A DNA stretch of 64,000 bases. Source: Leptospirales bacterium (lineage in GTDB: Bacteria; Spirochaetota; Leptospiria; Leptospirales; Leptonemataceae). The translations under genes and the position numbers were made by a program. Of this stretch, positions 26,772-34,372 are shown in pieces (within the stretch, counting starts at the first letter, position 1; every line of letters begins with the position of its first letter). The notes beneath the pieces were generated by a model that had not been told where the DNA came from, made no database searches, and saw nothing but the letters and a program-made list of their open reading frames with translations. The stretch spans positions 1 through 64,000 of the forward strand of contig JAIBBM010000007.1 in NCBI GenBank assembly GCA_019694685.1, given 5' to 3'.

Positions 26772-27053
26772 ATGCGTATTTTCATTTTGCTTTCTCTGCT
26801 GTGGATGATTGGATGCAAAGACCTTCGCGATGGTTACGAGAAAGGCTTCAAAGAAGAATTCCAGAAGAGCTTCACAAAATCCTGTGCGTCAAGCGCGGTG
26901 AAGAAGGGAATGAACGAAGCTAAGGCAACCGAATACTGTGCATGCACCGCCAAAGAACTCGCCAGTCGGCACAGTTCGCAGGAATTGATGAAGATGGCTG
27001 CCTCTGACAAGGACGGAGAAGTGGCGGCGGCTGTTAAGGCCTGTACGAAGTAG
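26772..27053 (+). CDS. small Cys-containing lipoprotein
   Basis: 93 residues from ATG 26772 (GTG 26760 also possible). Signal MRIFILLSLLWMIGC, lipobox MIGC. The mature part is helical and charged with four cysteines (KSCASSAVKK, EYCACTAKELAS, VKACTK), a CxnCxCxnC arrangement seen in small secreted proteins of unknown role. It follows the U32 gene by 48 nt and ends 20 nt past the stop of the convergent glycosylase gene, so the 3' ends overlap. Confidence 0.7.
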   Translation: MRIFILLSLLWMIGCKDLRDGYEKGFKEEFQKSFTKSCASSAVKKGMNEAKATEYCACTAKELASRHSSQELMKMAASDKDGEVAAAVKACTK

Positions 27054-27693
27054 CGCCGTATTTGCATTTTGAAATGAGCTTGCATTGACCGCAGAGTGGT
27101 CTGGTGGGCTTGCAAACCAGAGCGCAGTAGTCCAGCACCGCCAGGTTCAAATCGCGCGAGTGTTTTGTTTGTACCAGAGAATGCGCCACATCGGATACAA
27201 ATCGATTTCTTCTGGATTCTTGCGTGAACTTTTTGCCAGAGATGCGGCAAATCAGGCGTGCCATATTTGAGTCGAGAGCAGGTAGTCTTTCACCGTAAAG
27301 CCGGTTGCGAATCATTGCATTTGAATATTCACCTACACCTGGAATCCTCGTGAGATCGTCGTTCGCGGAAGGCTTTCGCGTTTTGTATGTATCCTTTAAG
27401 TAATCGATGGTCTCAAGAATCTGTTTCGTTCTCCATTTCAGACCAAGCGGAGCGAGAATAGCGAGAACTTCTTCCCTGTTTGCTTGAGCTGATTGGGCCG
27501 TTGTGAATCTGGAAGTGAACTTAGCATACACTCTGGCTGCCTGGTCTGCGCGCGTACGGCGCAGCATCATTTCTGCCATGGTGAGATGGAACCAGTTCCC
27601 AGTTTTTCTCCAGGGATAGTCTCTGGCGTTTTTCTTGAACCAGGCCAGGAGAGTACGGCGGACGGATCTATACGGAAATTCGGATGCGTCCAT
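27034..27693 (-). CDS. HhH-GPD DNA glycosylase, MIG-like (G:T mismatch type)
   Basis: 219-residue base-excision glycosylase of the EndoIII/MutY superfamily. Helix-hairpin-helix LTRIPGVGEYSNA and catalytic Asp141 in PALDSNMARL are present, with a [4Fe-4S] ligand set C194-x6-C201-x2-C204-x5-C210. The residue at the EndoIII catalytic-Lys position is Tyr123 (GVGEYS), as in the thymine glycosylase Mig.MthI, where MutY has Ser. The MutY C-terminal NUDIX-like domain is absent. Glu41 (AEMMLRRTRAD) lines up with MutY's catalytic Glu region. It overlaps the 3' end of a C5 methyltransferase gene by 26 nt, fitting repair of T:G from deaminated 5mC. Activity is inferred. Confidence 0.87.
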   Translation of the reverse strand: MDASEFPYRSVRRTLLAWFKKNARDYPWRKTGNWFHLTMAEMMLRRTRADQAARVYAKFTSRFTTAQSAQANREEVLAILAPLGLKWRTKQILETIDYLKDTYKTRKPSANDDLTRIPGVGEYSNAMIRNRLYGERLPALDSNMARLICRISGKKFTQESRRNRFVSDVAHSLVQTKHSRDLNLAVLDYCALVCKPTRPLCGQCKLISKCKYGATSYRP

Positions 27694-28759
27694 GGGCGGA
27701 AGTTCGCTGCGTTTTTGTCGCGGCGTCCAGCGCCTTTTTCATGTTTTCAGCAATGGCCTGGACCACGGGGACTGCCACTGAGTTTCCGAATTGTTTGTAG
27801 GCCTGGGTGTCCGAGACTACAATCTTGAAATGGTCAGGGAAACCCATGAGTCTGGCACATTCTCTGGGAGTGAGTCTCCTGGGATTTTTTCCTCGCGAAG
27901 GAATCAGAATTTCAGATCCGTCTTTGTAGTAACGTGCAGATAGAGTTCTTGAAATCCCATCGCGCGACGCCAGGCCAAATCCGAAACCGTGTCCCTGCGC
28001 TTCGTGCTTCGCTTTGTAGTCTTGCAGGTATTGCCAGAGGTGATCGGACAGAGTGTATTTGGCCGGTACGTTTTTCTCCAGAATGTCTGATAGCCTTGGG
28101 GACCGATCCTTCAGTTCCGGAAATTGAAATGCTTGAAATGATTGCAGATTGCGAAACCCGGCGATGAAGATTCTTTCTCGATTTTGCGGAAGTAGTTTTC
28201 GAGCGTTGAGAAGGGAGTGATGCACATGGTAGCCAGCCTCTTTCAGTGCGGCCAGAATCACTTGCATCGTTCTTCCTTTGTCATGCGACGTCAGGTTCTT
28301 TACATTTTCTAGCAGAAGAGCGGACGGCTTCTTGTCTTTGAGGATGCGCAATACTTCAAAGAAGAGAGTGCCCTGCGTTTCATCGGCGAAGCCATGCGGT
28401 CTGCCCAGGGCATTCTTTTTCGAAACCCCTGCAATGGAAAAGGGCTGGCATGGAAACCCACCGCAGAGCACATCAAAGTCCGGCAAAGTTCTGCTATCTA
28501 CTGCGCGAATGTCCCCTGCCGGCGTGTCCTTAAAATTGGCTGCGTAAGTGAATGCGGCTGATTTGTCCCATTCACTCGAAAAAACAGACGAGTAGCCTGC
28601 GTTTTCAAACGCCAGACGGATTCCGCCGATGCCCGCAAACAGATCGATGATTTTGTAGTTTCTTCTATTGTTAGCGCGCGCAATGCCGCGGGATTGTGGC
28701 CGCATAGATGTATGATCGGTAGAAACGGACCTGGAGCCTGGAACTTTAGGTTTCTGCAT
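27668..28759 (-). CDS. DNA (cytosine-5) methyltransferase
   Basis: 363 residues. C5-MTase motifs in order: I DLFAGIGGIRLAF, IV GGFPCQPFS with the catalytic Cys, VI LLENVKNL, VIII QNRERIFIAG, IX RRLTPRECARLMGFP, X YKQFGNSVAVPV. The target-recognition region (GHGFGFGLASRDGISRTLSA) is of the type found in Dcm-like enzymes, but the site cannot be read from it with confidence. No restriction endonuclease gene is adjacent; the partner is the overlapping glycosylase, so this looks like a solitary MTase with its own mismatch repair. The N-terminal 35 residues are variable, and the start could be the internal Met in SMRPQSRG. Confidence 0.95.
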   Translation of the reverse strand: MQKPKVPGSRSVSTDHTSMRPQSRGIARANNRRNYKIIDLFAGIGGIRLAFENAGYSSVFSSEWDKSAAFTYAANFKDTPAGDIRAVDSRTLPDFDVLCGGFPCQPFSIAGVSKKNALGRPHGFADETQGTLFFEVLRILKDKKPSALLLENVKNLTSHDKGRTMQVILAALKEAGYHVHHSLLNARKLLPQNRERIFIAGFRNLQSFQAFQFPELKDRSPRLSDILEKNVPAKYTLSDHLWQYLQDYKAKHEAQGHGFGFGLASRDGISRTLSARYYKDGSEILIPSRGKNPRRLTPRECARLMGFPDHFKIVVSDTQAYKQFGNSVAVPVVQAIAENMKKALDAATKTQRTSAHGRIRISV

Positions 28760-28798
28760 GCTTCTGTCTACAGCCTGAGTGTGACAGGTTTCGAGAAA

Positions 28799-29620
28799 TC
28801 ACGAGATCGACCATGTTTCCAGGTGTTCTAGTGCAGAGCCCGGTGGCACATCTGTAAGAGGAGAAAGCGACTCTAACTCGATGAGGTTTTCGTTTGTGTA
28901 ACACTGTGCCACACATCCCAGGTCCGGGTAGCTGCCGTGTGGCGTGCGGAATTCCTTGGAGAATGTTTTTCCCTGACGATTGTATGTGAGCCTGCAGGAA
29001 TCACCGGTTCGCGAAACTCCCATCTTCAGAGCGCTCGACGGTTTGTGCTCAATACAAAGGGAGCTTGCATCCCAGGAAATTCTCTGATCGTTCATTCTAG
29101 TGTAAGGCCAGAGGATCACACTACCCGCAGGGTTGAGTCCGGGGCCAGTGTCGCACGCTACAGGAAGAGTGGCCCTGCCTTCTCCACGAAGTGCAGTGAT
29201 GGGCCACAGCGAAGGCTTCACAGGTGCGTGCGAACGATTGATGATTCTGTGAAGCAGGTTGATCCCCTTCTCTGAAAATGAAATCTGCATTTGTTTTTCC
29301 AGACCGGTCCATTTCCCAGGCTTTTGAATCAAAAGGATTCCGTTTTCAGTTTGGCTCCATGTGATTGGATCATTGTCTGATTCGTAGGAAAGCTCTGGAT
29401 GCTCCGGAGCAATCCAGAGTCTGTGACCGCCATACAATCTCCAGGCTTCTTCTCCCTTTTTGCCTGCATCCTCTTCAGAAACATGGAGCCAGTTTGAGTC
29501 CCCATTGTGTGAAAGGCCCAGAATTCTGATTCCAATATCTATTGGGATAGTGATTTGATAGACGTTATTCGCTATTGCAATGGCATTCCATCCGCGAAAC
29601 TCGATCCTATCCACATTCAT
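28799..29620 (-). CDS. DUF4380 / galactose-mutarotase-like protein
   Basis: 273 residues of the DUF4380 type, a beta-supersandwich like aldose-1-epimerase. Seen are the N-terminal strand NAIAIANNVYQITIPIDIG, YGGHRLWIAPEHPELSY (H and E positions used in mutarotase-fold enzymes), ILWPYTRMNDQRISW and the C-terminal IELESLSPLTDVPPG with LEHLETW. No signal peptide. Substrate unknown, probably a carbohydrate. The start overlaps the stop of the upstream membrane-protein gene by 4 nt. Confidence 0.82.
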   Translation of the reverse strand: MNVDRIEFRGWNAIAIANNVYQITIPIDIGIRILGLSHNGDSNWLHVSEEDAGKKGEEAWRLYGGHRLWIAPEHPELSYESDNDPITWSQTENGILLIQKPGKWTGLEKQMQISFSEKGINLLHRIINRSHAPVKPSLWPITALRGEGRATLPVACDTGPGLNPAGSVILWPYTRMNDQRISWDASSLCIEHKPSSALKMGVSRTGDSCRLTYNRQGKTFSKEFRTPHGSYPDLGCVAQCYTNENLIELESLSPLTDVPPGSALEHLETWSIS

Positions 29621-30222
29621 TGTTTCTTCCTCCGAAGAATGCTTCGAAGCGCAAAAAAGCTTAGAATTCCAATGGCCAGTGCGAGCCCCGCCAGAAACAT
29701 ACTCAGGCGAAAGCGATAGGAAGCCTCCGGGAGTGCAGGAGACTGCTTCCCGGGTCTGGAAGCAGATATGATGCTTTGAAGCTCCGCCTCCATGGCTGTC
29801 CAGTGTTCCTGCCGTAAGGTTTTGCCTTTTTCCGGTACAAACACGAATCGATACTCGAAGTCGCGTGTAGCAAAATAACCTTCTAACCTTACGACTGGAT
29901 TGGTCCGGGTGGTATTGCGAAAAATGGCGGCTCGTTGGCCGTTTGAAAAATCAAACTCATGATAGCCGCGAATAAAATCGCCATTTTCTTTTGCCCGATC
30001 TTGAATTTCAGAAATGTCGCTGGTGCGCCGTGAATTGGGAGTGCATACAACAAACAGAGTCCAGGGTTGTTCGCGGACTGTGATTGCCTTGAGTGAATCC
30101 ACTCCCTGTTGCGCAACATAGCCAGAAAGGGTAAGAGTGTAGTCGCACGCAGAAAGAAAAAAATCATCCGCTTGAAGCGGCTTGATGAGCACCAGTGCAA
30201 TTACAAGCGGAACGATTCGCAT
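29617..30222 (-). CDS. secreted protein with C-terminal membrane anchor, unknown
   Basis: 201 residues from ATG 30222, which has AAGG 8 nt upstream; a GTG three codons earlier is less likely. An N-terminal signal peptide (MRIVPLVIALVLIKPLQA) precedes a beta-rich region (WTLFVVCTPNS, YHEFDFSNGQRAAIFRNT, VVRLEGYFATRDFEYRFVFV). A C-terminal transmembrane helix (LSMFLAGLALAIGILSFFAL) with a basic tail RRKKQ follows. The topology suggests a periplasmic domain held in the inner membrane. No family recognised. Coupled to the DUF4380 gene by a 4-nt overlap. Confidence 0.65.
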   Translation of the reverse strand: MRIVPLVIALVLIKPLQADDFFLSACDYTLTLSGYVAQQGVDSLKAITVREQPWTLFVVCTPNSRRTSDISEIQDRAKENGDFIRGYHEFDFSNGQRAAIFRNTTRTNPVVRLEGYFATRDFEYRFVFVPEKGKTLRQEHWTAMEAELQSIISASRPGKQSPALPEASYRFRLSMFLAGLALAIGILSFFALRSILRRKKQ

Positions 30223-30274
30223 GTTGATCACCTTTTGAAGTCAGGCCCGGCCGGGTCAACTGCAAGGAGCGAAG

Positions 30275-30490
30275 ATGAGAATCATCCAGGGAATTTTGAA
30301 GCGTAGTTCGAAGAGAGCCTATCTGGCCATGTATGATGCAAACGGCATTCTCAGGATTGTTCGATTGACTGGAATGCCGCCCTGCCAGTCAGGAAATACG
30401 GTGACTCTGCATGGCGATTTTTCTTCCGGAGTCTTCCAGGTAAAGTCGGCGCGGCCGCACAGATTTCCGCGGTTGCTCGAAGCAGGCTGA
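30275..30490 (+). CDS. small protein, unknown
   Basis: 71 residues. AAGGAG lies 5 nt before the ATG, a strong ribosome binding site. The sequence is basic with beta-strand character (RAYLAMYDANGILRIVRLTG, SGNTVTLHGDFSSGVFQV), like a small single-domain beta protein; no signal peptide or cysteine pair. Isolated between the divergent secreted-protein gene and the convergent diacylglycerol kinase gene. Not recognised. Confidence 0.6.
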   Translation: MRIIQGILKRSSKRAYLAMYDANGILRIVRLTGMPPCQSGNTVTLHGDFSSGVFQVKSARPHRFPRLLEAG

Positions 30491-30514
30491 GGGTTTCGTT
30501 GAGTTTGGTTTCTC

Positions 30515-31438
30515 TCAGAGAATGAGGCGAAGCGCACCTGGCATCACTTCTGCAGTAAGTGGCGCTTTGCCCACCGCTTCTCCGTCGCAATCTATCAGGA
30601 CAGGGTTCAGATTGTCTGGTTCGATGCGGATGGTCTTCACTCTCGCCGTCTTGACTCCGTAACAGTGAGAGATTGTGCCGTTGTACAGATTGCGAGAGTA
30701 GCGCACTTTCTGTGCGAGGCTCCAGTTTCCGAGAATCGTCACATCGAGTAGTCCGTCTGTGATGCTTGCATCGGGCGCGATTTGCATTCCGCCTCCGAAG
30801 AACTGACCATTGCAAATCGCAAGAGTTGTAATAGTCTCCGTTGTCTCCGGTCCACCATCCAGGCTGATTCTTACTTTCGCATTCTTGTATGTGATCGCGT
30901 TGGTGAATGATGTTGAAAAATAGCTGAACGCTCCGAATCGACGTGAGCTTGAATTGATTGCTTTCACAACTTCTCCAGCCAGACCGCATCCCGCCACATT
31001 GACAAAGTATCTCTTTGCCTGGACACCCTGATGATTCGTGAACGTGATTCTACCTGCGTCCACTGCATGATCGCGCGCAGACAAAATCTTTTCGAGCACG
31101 AGCTGGATGTCCGTTGGCGCACCGATGGTGCGAGCAAAGTCACCGCCAGTTCCGTGATTGATGATTCCGATTCTGGGTCGCTGTGATTCAGAGAAATGAA
31201 GAACGCCGTTTACCACTTCGGAAAGAGTTCCGTCACCGCCAATGACGACGATGCTTTGAACACCCTCATGAATCGCTGCAGATGCCAATCGCTCACCGTC
31301 TCCTGGTGCGCTGGTGAGTTCAAAACTGAAATTCTTCAGCACAGAACTCATTCTTTTCTGGGTTTCGGGCCAGCGCCTCCCGGCTTCACCCCCGCTGGAT
31401 GCTGGATTCACGATGGCATGGATGGATTCGTATTTCAT
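30515..31438 (-). CDS. diacylglycerol/sphingosine kinase-like lipid kinase
   Basis: 307-residue soluble lipid kinase of the DagK/YegS/sphingosine kinase family. Motifs: IHAIVNPASSGGEAGR (glycine-rich), VVIGGDGTLSEVVNGVL (GGDGT nucleotide loop), GTGGDFART, and C-terminal APDASITDGLLDV and LIDCDGEAVGKAPL. The first residue could be further upstream, but ATG 31438 starts directly before the conserved strand. Likely phosphorylates diacylglycerol or another lipid diol. Divergent from an adenylate cyclase gene, with an 80-nt gap. Confidence 0.92.
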   Translation of the reverse strand: MKYESIHAIVNPASSGGEAGRRWPETQKRMSSVLKNFSFELTSAPGDGERLASAAIHEGVQSIVVIGGDGTLSEVVNGVLHFSESQRPRIGIINHGTGGDFARTIGAPTDIQLVLEKILSARDHAVDAGRITFTNHQGVQAKRYFVNVAGCGLAGEVVKAINSSSRRFGAFSYFSTSFTNAITYKNAKVRISLDGGPETTETITTLAICNGQFFGGGMQIAPDASITDGLLDVTILGNWSLAQKVRYSRNLYNGTISHCYGVKTARVKTIRIEPDNLNPVLIDCDGEAVGKAPLTAEVMPGALRLIL

Positions 31439-31518
31439 GAAAGGGGTAGACAATCGAGATCCCGGGGAACACAAATGTAAACTACTTTTCGGCGCGACAG
31501 CCACTCGTGGTCAGAAGA

Positions 31519-32547
31519 ATGTCCAGACGCAACCGCACCAGACTGCTCTCTGTAATAATCGCGAGCTTTGTCTCTGCGCTCATCGGGTTCGTTTACAGTT
31601 TCACATTCAATCAATCCATATTCGGCGGGATCGTCACCGGGTTCACCATGGGATTTGTGGTTTTGTCTTTCGAATGGTTTGTTCTTCAGGGTAGATACGC
31701 TCACCGGACGCGCAATGTCTCCCCTCCAGTGTTTCTATTGATTTCCCTTGTTTGCTGGACTATTCTGCTCTTTACCATTCTTCGCATTTCGCACAGTCTC
31801 TTTGCGCAGCCAGGTGATGTAATTCCGATGTGGTCGTGGAGAACTGCACGAGGAATGATTCTCGGCGTAGTGATGATTAGCGGAATCAATTTGTTTCTTC
31901 GCACAAAGTATCTCGTGGGTATGCGCGTTCTCGGAAACTTTTTTCTGGGAAGATACAATCGTCCCGTCCAGGAAGATCGCATCTTCATGTTTCTGGATCT
32001 AGAAGGATCTACTGCGATTTCAGAAAGACTCGGGGCCCTTCGCACTCACAAACTCATTCGCCGTTTCTTTCAGGACGTGGCAGAGCATGTCTACGAATTC
32101 GGAGGAGAAACACATAGATACGTGGGCGATGAAGTAGTTGTGACATGGCCAACGAATCAGGGTTTGAAAAACGCTGCCTGGGTGAATTGCATCTTTGATA
32201 TTCGCCAGGCGATTGATGCAGAGCGTTTCTCTTACTATGAAGAATTTGGAGTCATGCCAGAATTTCGCATTGGACTTCATTGCGGAGAAGTGGTTGCGGG
32301 AGAAGTAGGAGAAGACAAGAGAGAGATTGTTTACATAGGAGACACAGTCAACACTGCGGCCAGGCTAGAACAACTTTGCAGAGAAAAGGGAACCTGGCTT
32401 CTTGTTTCGGAAGACATTCTATCACGCACTGAGCTTCCTTCTCACATCGAGTCCAAGAGCCTGGGGCCCGTTACATTGCGCGGAAGATCCAAGTCCATGG
32501 AAGTATTCACTCTGCGTCCCATGAAGAAATTGGATTCTGAAACCTGA
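31519..32547 (+). CDS. membrane adenylate/guanylate cyclase (class III)
   Basis: 342 residues: about four membrane helices (roughly residues 8-145) and one class III cyclase domain. The domain has RIFMFLDLEGSTAISERLG with the first metal Asp, THRYVGDEVVVTWP with the second, FRIGLHCGEVVAGEVG and YIGDTVNTAARLEQL with the transition-state Asn/Arg. Makes cAMP or cGMP, presumably as a homodimer. Start ATG 31519; GTG 31507 is in frame. A second, larger cyclase lies at 38100. Convergent with gluQ, 20 nt apart. Confidence 0.92.
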   Translation: MSRRNRTRLLSVIIASFVSALIGFVYSFTFNQSIFGGIVTGFTMGFVVLSFEWFVLQGRYAHRTRNVSPPVFLLISLVCWTILLFTILRISHSLFAQPGDVIPMWSWRTARGMILGVVMISGINLFLRTKYLVGMRVLGNFFLGRYNRPVQEDRIFMFLDLEGSTAISERLGALRTHKLIRRFFQDVAEHVYEFGGETHRYVGDEVVVTWPTNQGLKNAAWVNCIFDIRQAIDAERFSYYEEFGVMPEFRIGLHCGEVVAGEVGEDKREIVYIGDTVNTAARLEQLCREKGTWLLVSEDILSRTELPSHIESKSLGPVTLRGRSKSMEVFTLRPMKKLDSET

Positions 32548-32567
32548 GCGCGAATCTCTGCTTTGCG

Positions 32568-33410
32568 TCAAAGTGCATTCGCCCATCTTTCGAATTCACG
32601 ACGCATGCTTTTAGCCGCTTCCTCTCCGCCCTGCCTGAGCACTCGAAGGCTTTCTGCTCCAGCGGACTTTGAAAGCTTTTCGCCGTCTTTTGTAATGAGG
32701 CTATGGTGAATGAAAGAGGCGTTCTTGAAGTTCAAGAGCCCTGCCTTTTCTGCGATCAGGGTTTGCATGGCTGTAGAAGGCAAAAGATCCATTCCACGAA
32801 CAATTAGATTCATTTGCATATCTTCATCGTCTGATACGGAAGCGATCTGGTAAGAAGGAAGTCCGTCCTTTCTTCTGATCACAAAGCTTCCTGTCTCCGG
32901 GCCAATCGCAAAACTGGTTGTTACGCGATCCTTGATCTGAACGATTTCACCTTGTGCCACGCGAAGGCGAATGGATGTGCCTGGTTCATCCAGGGGCAGG
33001 TTCTTTGCTTCGCACGTTCCTGGATACACCGGTCCAGTTTCGGTTCTACTACACGTGCAGGCGAAGCAATGCCCATGGTCGATCAACCTTTGAATCAGAT
33101 CATGATAGCGGCGGAGTCTCAAATCTTGAGAGAAGATGTTTTGCTGTTCCGTAGAATTTCGGGGGCCGGAGTCCCAGTCGATTCCTAGCCAGTGCAACGA
33201 TTCGAAAATGTCTTCGATGTATTCTTTGCGCCTTCGAGCAGAGTCGAGATCGTCTATGCGCAGGTGCAGTGTGCCTTGTTTTTGTCGGACCAGAGTCCAT
33301 GTCAGCAGGAAGTTGAAAGCGTTTCCTCTATGGAGGAGTCCGCTTGGGGTGGGAGCGATTCTGCTTCTTGGATTTTCAGGAATGCCAGCGATCAGTTCCG
33401 CGAGACTCAC
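32568..33410 (-). CDS. gluQ: glutamyl-Q tRNA(Asp) synthetase
   Basis: Truncated GluRS paralogue that transfers glutamate to queuosine at position 34 of tRNA(Asp). 280 residues from GTG 33410. Class I signature RIAPTPSGLLHRGN (HIGH equivalent HRGN), the zinc-knuckle CFACTCSR with YPGTC, and KLSKS in the KMSKS position. It lacks the anticodon-binding domain of GluRS, as expected. Functionally linked to queE-queD-queC at 57917-59622, which make the queuosine precursor. A TTG start 11 codons earlier is possible. Confidence 0.93.
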   Translation of the reverse strand: MSLAELIAGIPENPRSRIAPTPSGLLHRGNAFNFLLTWTLVRQKQGTLHLRIDDLDSARRRKEYIEDIFESLHWLGIDWDSGPRNSTEQQNIFSQDLRLRRYHDLIQRLIDHGHCFACTCSRTETGPVYPGTCEAKNLPLDEPGTSIRLRVAQGEIVQIKDRVTTSFAIGPETGSFVIRRKDGLPSYQIASVSDDEDMQMNLIVRGMDLLPSTAMQTLIAEKAGLLNFKNASFIHHSLITKDGEKLSKSAGAESLRVLRQGGEEAAKSMRREFERWANAL

Positions 33411-33492
33411 GACACAGTTCCGATCTGCGGATCTCTGGTGCAAGAATCGTTTTTTTTGCTTTTCTCAGTTCTGGTGGCTGCCACGATCACGC

Positions 33493-34317
33493 ATGTTCTT
33501 TCAAGAAAGCATCTTTCGCTCAAAGCGAGTACTCGTGACCGGGGGAGGATCCGGCATAGGCCTTTGCATCGCACGTGACTTCCTCGCGCACGGAGCCTCT
33601 GTTTGCATTCTCGGGCGAGACGAAGAAAAGCTGTCCCGTGCTGCCGCTGATTTGAAAGCCAGTGGAAATGTTTTCACCGTGAGTTGCAATTTGAGATCGG
33701 ATGAAGAAATTCCCCGCGCGATGGACGAACTTGCAAGCGCGCTCGGTGGGCTTGACATTCTGGTGAACAATGCAGGCGGGCAATTTCCTGGAGGGACGGA
33801 ACAGATTTCTGCGAAAGGATTTCGCGCAGTCGTAGATACAAACCTGACGGGTACATTCTTGATTACGAAGGCCTGCTTTGAGCGATTCTTGAAAAAGTCC
33901 GGTGGATCGATCGTGAGCATTCTCATGGATATGAGAAATGGAATGCCGCTGATGCCGCACTCCGCGGCGGCGCGCGCAGGAGTGGACAATCTTACAAAAT
34001 CGTGGGCTGCCGAGTGGGCTCATTTTGGCGTGCGCGTGAATTCTGTTGCACCCGGCATCATTCGATCGAGTGGTCTGGATACGTACGCACCTGAATTTCG
34101 CAAAATAGTGGAGGAGATGGCTCTTAAGAATTACGCGTATCGCGCAGGCACGGAAGAAGAAGTAAGCGCGGCTGTTTTGTTCCTCTCCTCGTCACTTGCC
34201 TCCTACATCACGGGGCAGACGTTGTTCGTGGACGGCGGAGAATCCATTTATTCGCCTTTCTTGCCGCCACGGCCGCATGATCGCCTTCCAGCATACTTGC
34301 AAAATAAGAGAAACTAA
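33493..34317 (+). CDS. SDR oxidoreductase, PECR/DECR-like
   Basis: 274-residue short-chain dehydrogenase. Nucleotide-binding TGGGSGIGLCIARDFL, NNAGGQFPGG and NSVAPGIIRSSG are typical. The sequence MPHSAAARAGVDNLTKSWA replaces the YxxxK block: Asp stands where human PECR has its YxxxK Tyr, and Ser stands at the classical Tyr position. This pattern fits trans-2-enoyl-CoA or 2,4-dienoyl-CoA reductases. Cofactor likely NADPH. The long upstream open frame overlaps gluQ antisense and is not protein-like, so ATG 33493 is used. It precedes glnN by 55 nt. Confidence 0.88.
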   Translation: MFFQESIFRSKRVLVTGGGSGIGLCIARDFLAHGASVCILGRDEEKLSRAAADLKASGNVFTVSCNLRSDEEIPRAMDELASALGGLDILVNNAGGQFPGGTEQISAKGFRAVVDTNLTGTFLITKACFERFLKKSGGSIVSILMDMRNGMPLMPHSAAARAGVDNLTKSWAAEWAHFGVRVNSVAPGIIRSSGLDTYAPEFRKIVEEMALKNYAYRAGTEEEVSAAVLFLSSSLASYITGQTLFVDGGESIYSPFLPPRPHDRLPAYLQNKRN

Positions 34318-34372
34318 GATTTGACCGCCTCGTAAATTGTGGTCCTCTGGCAAAAAGACTTCGGAGACCCCT

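Noticed and set aside
28799..29620. DUF4380 protein as part of the DNA-modification system
   Set aside because: It lies 39 nt upstream of the MTase on the same strand, but the fold is sugar-mutarotase-like and coupled to a membrane-protein gene instead.
33136..33492. 119-codon N-terminal extension of the SDR at 33493
   Set aside because: It overlaps gluQ antisense, and SDRs begin a few residues before the TGGGSGIG motif.
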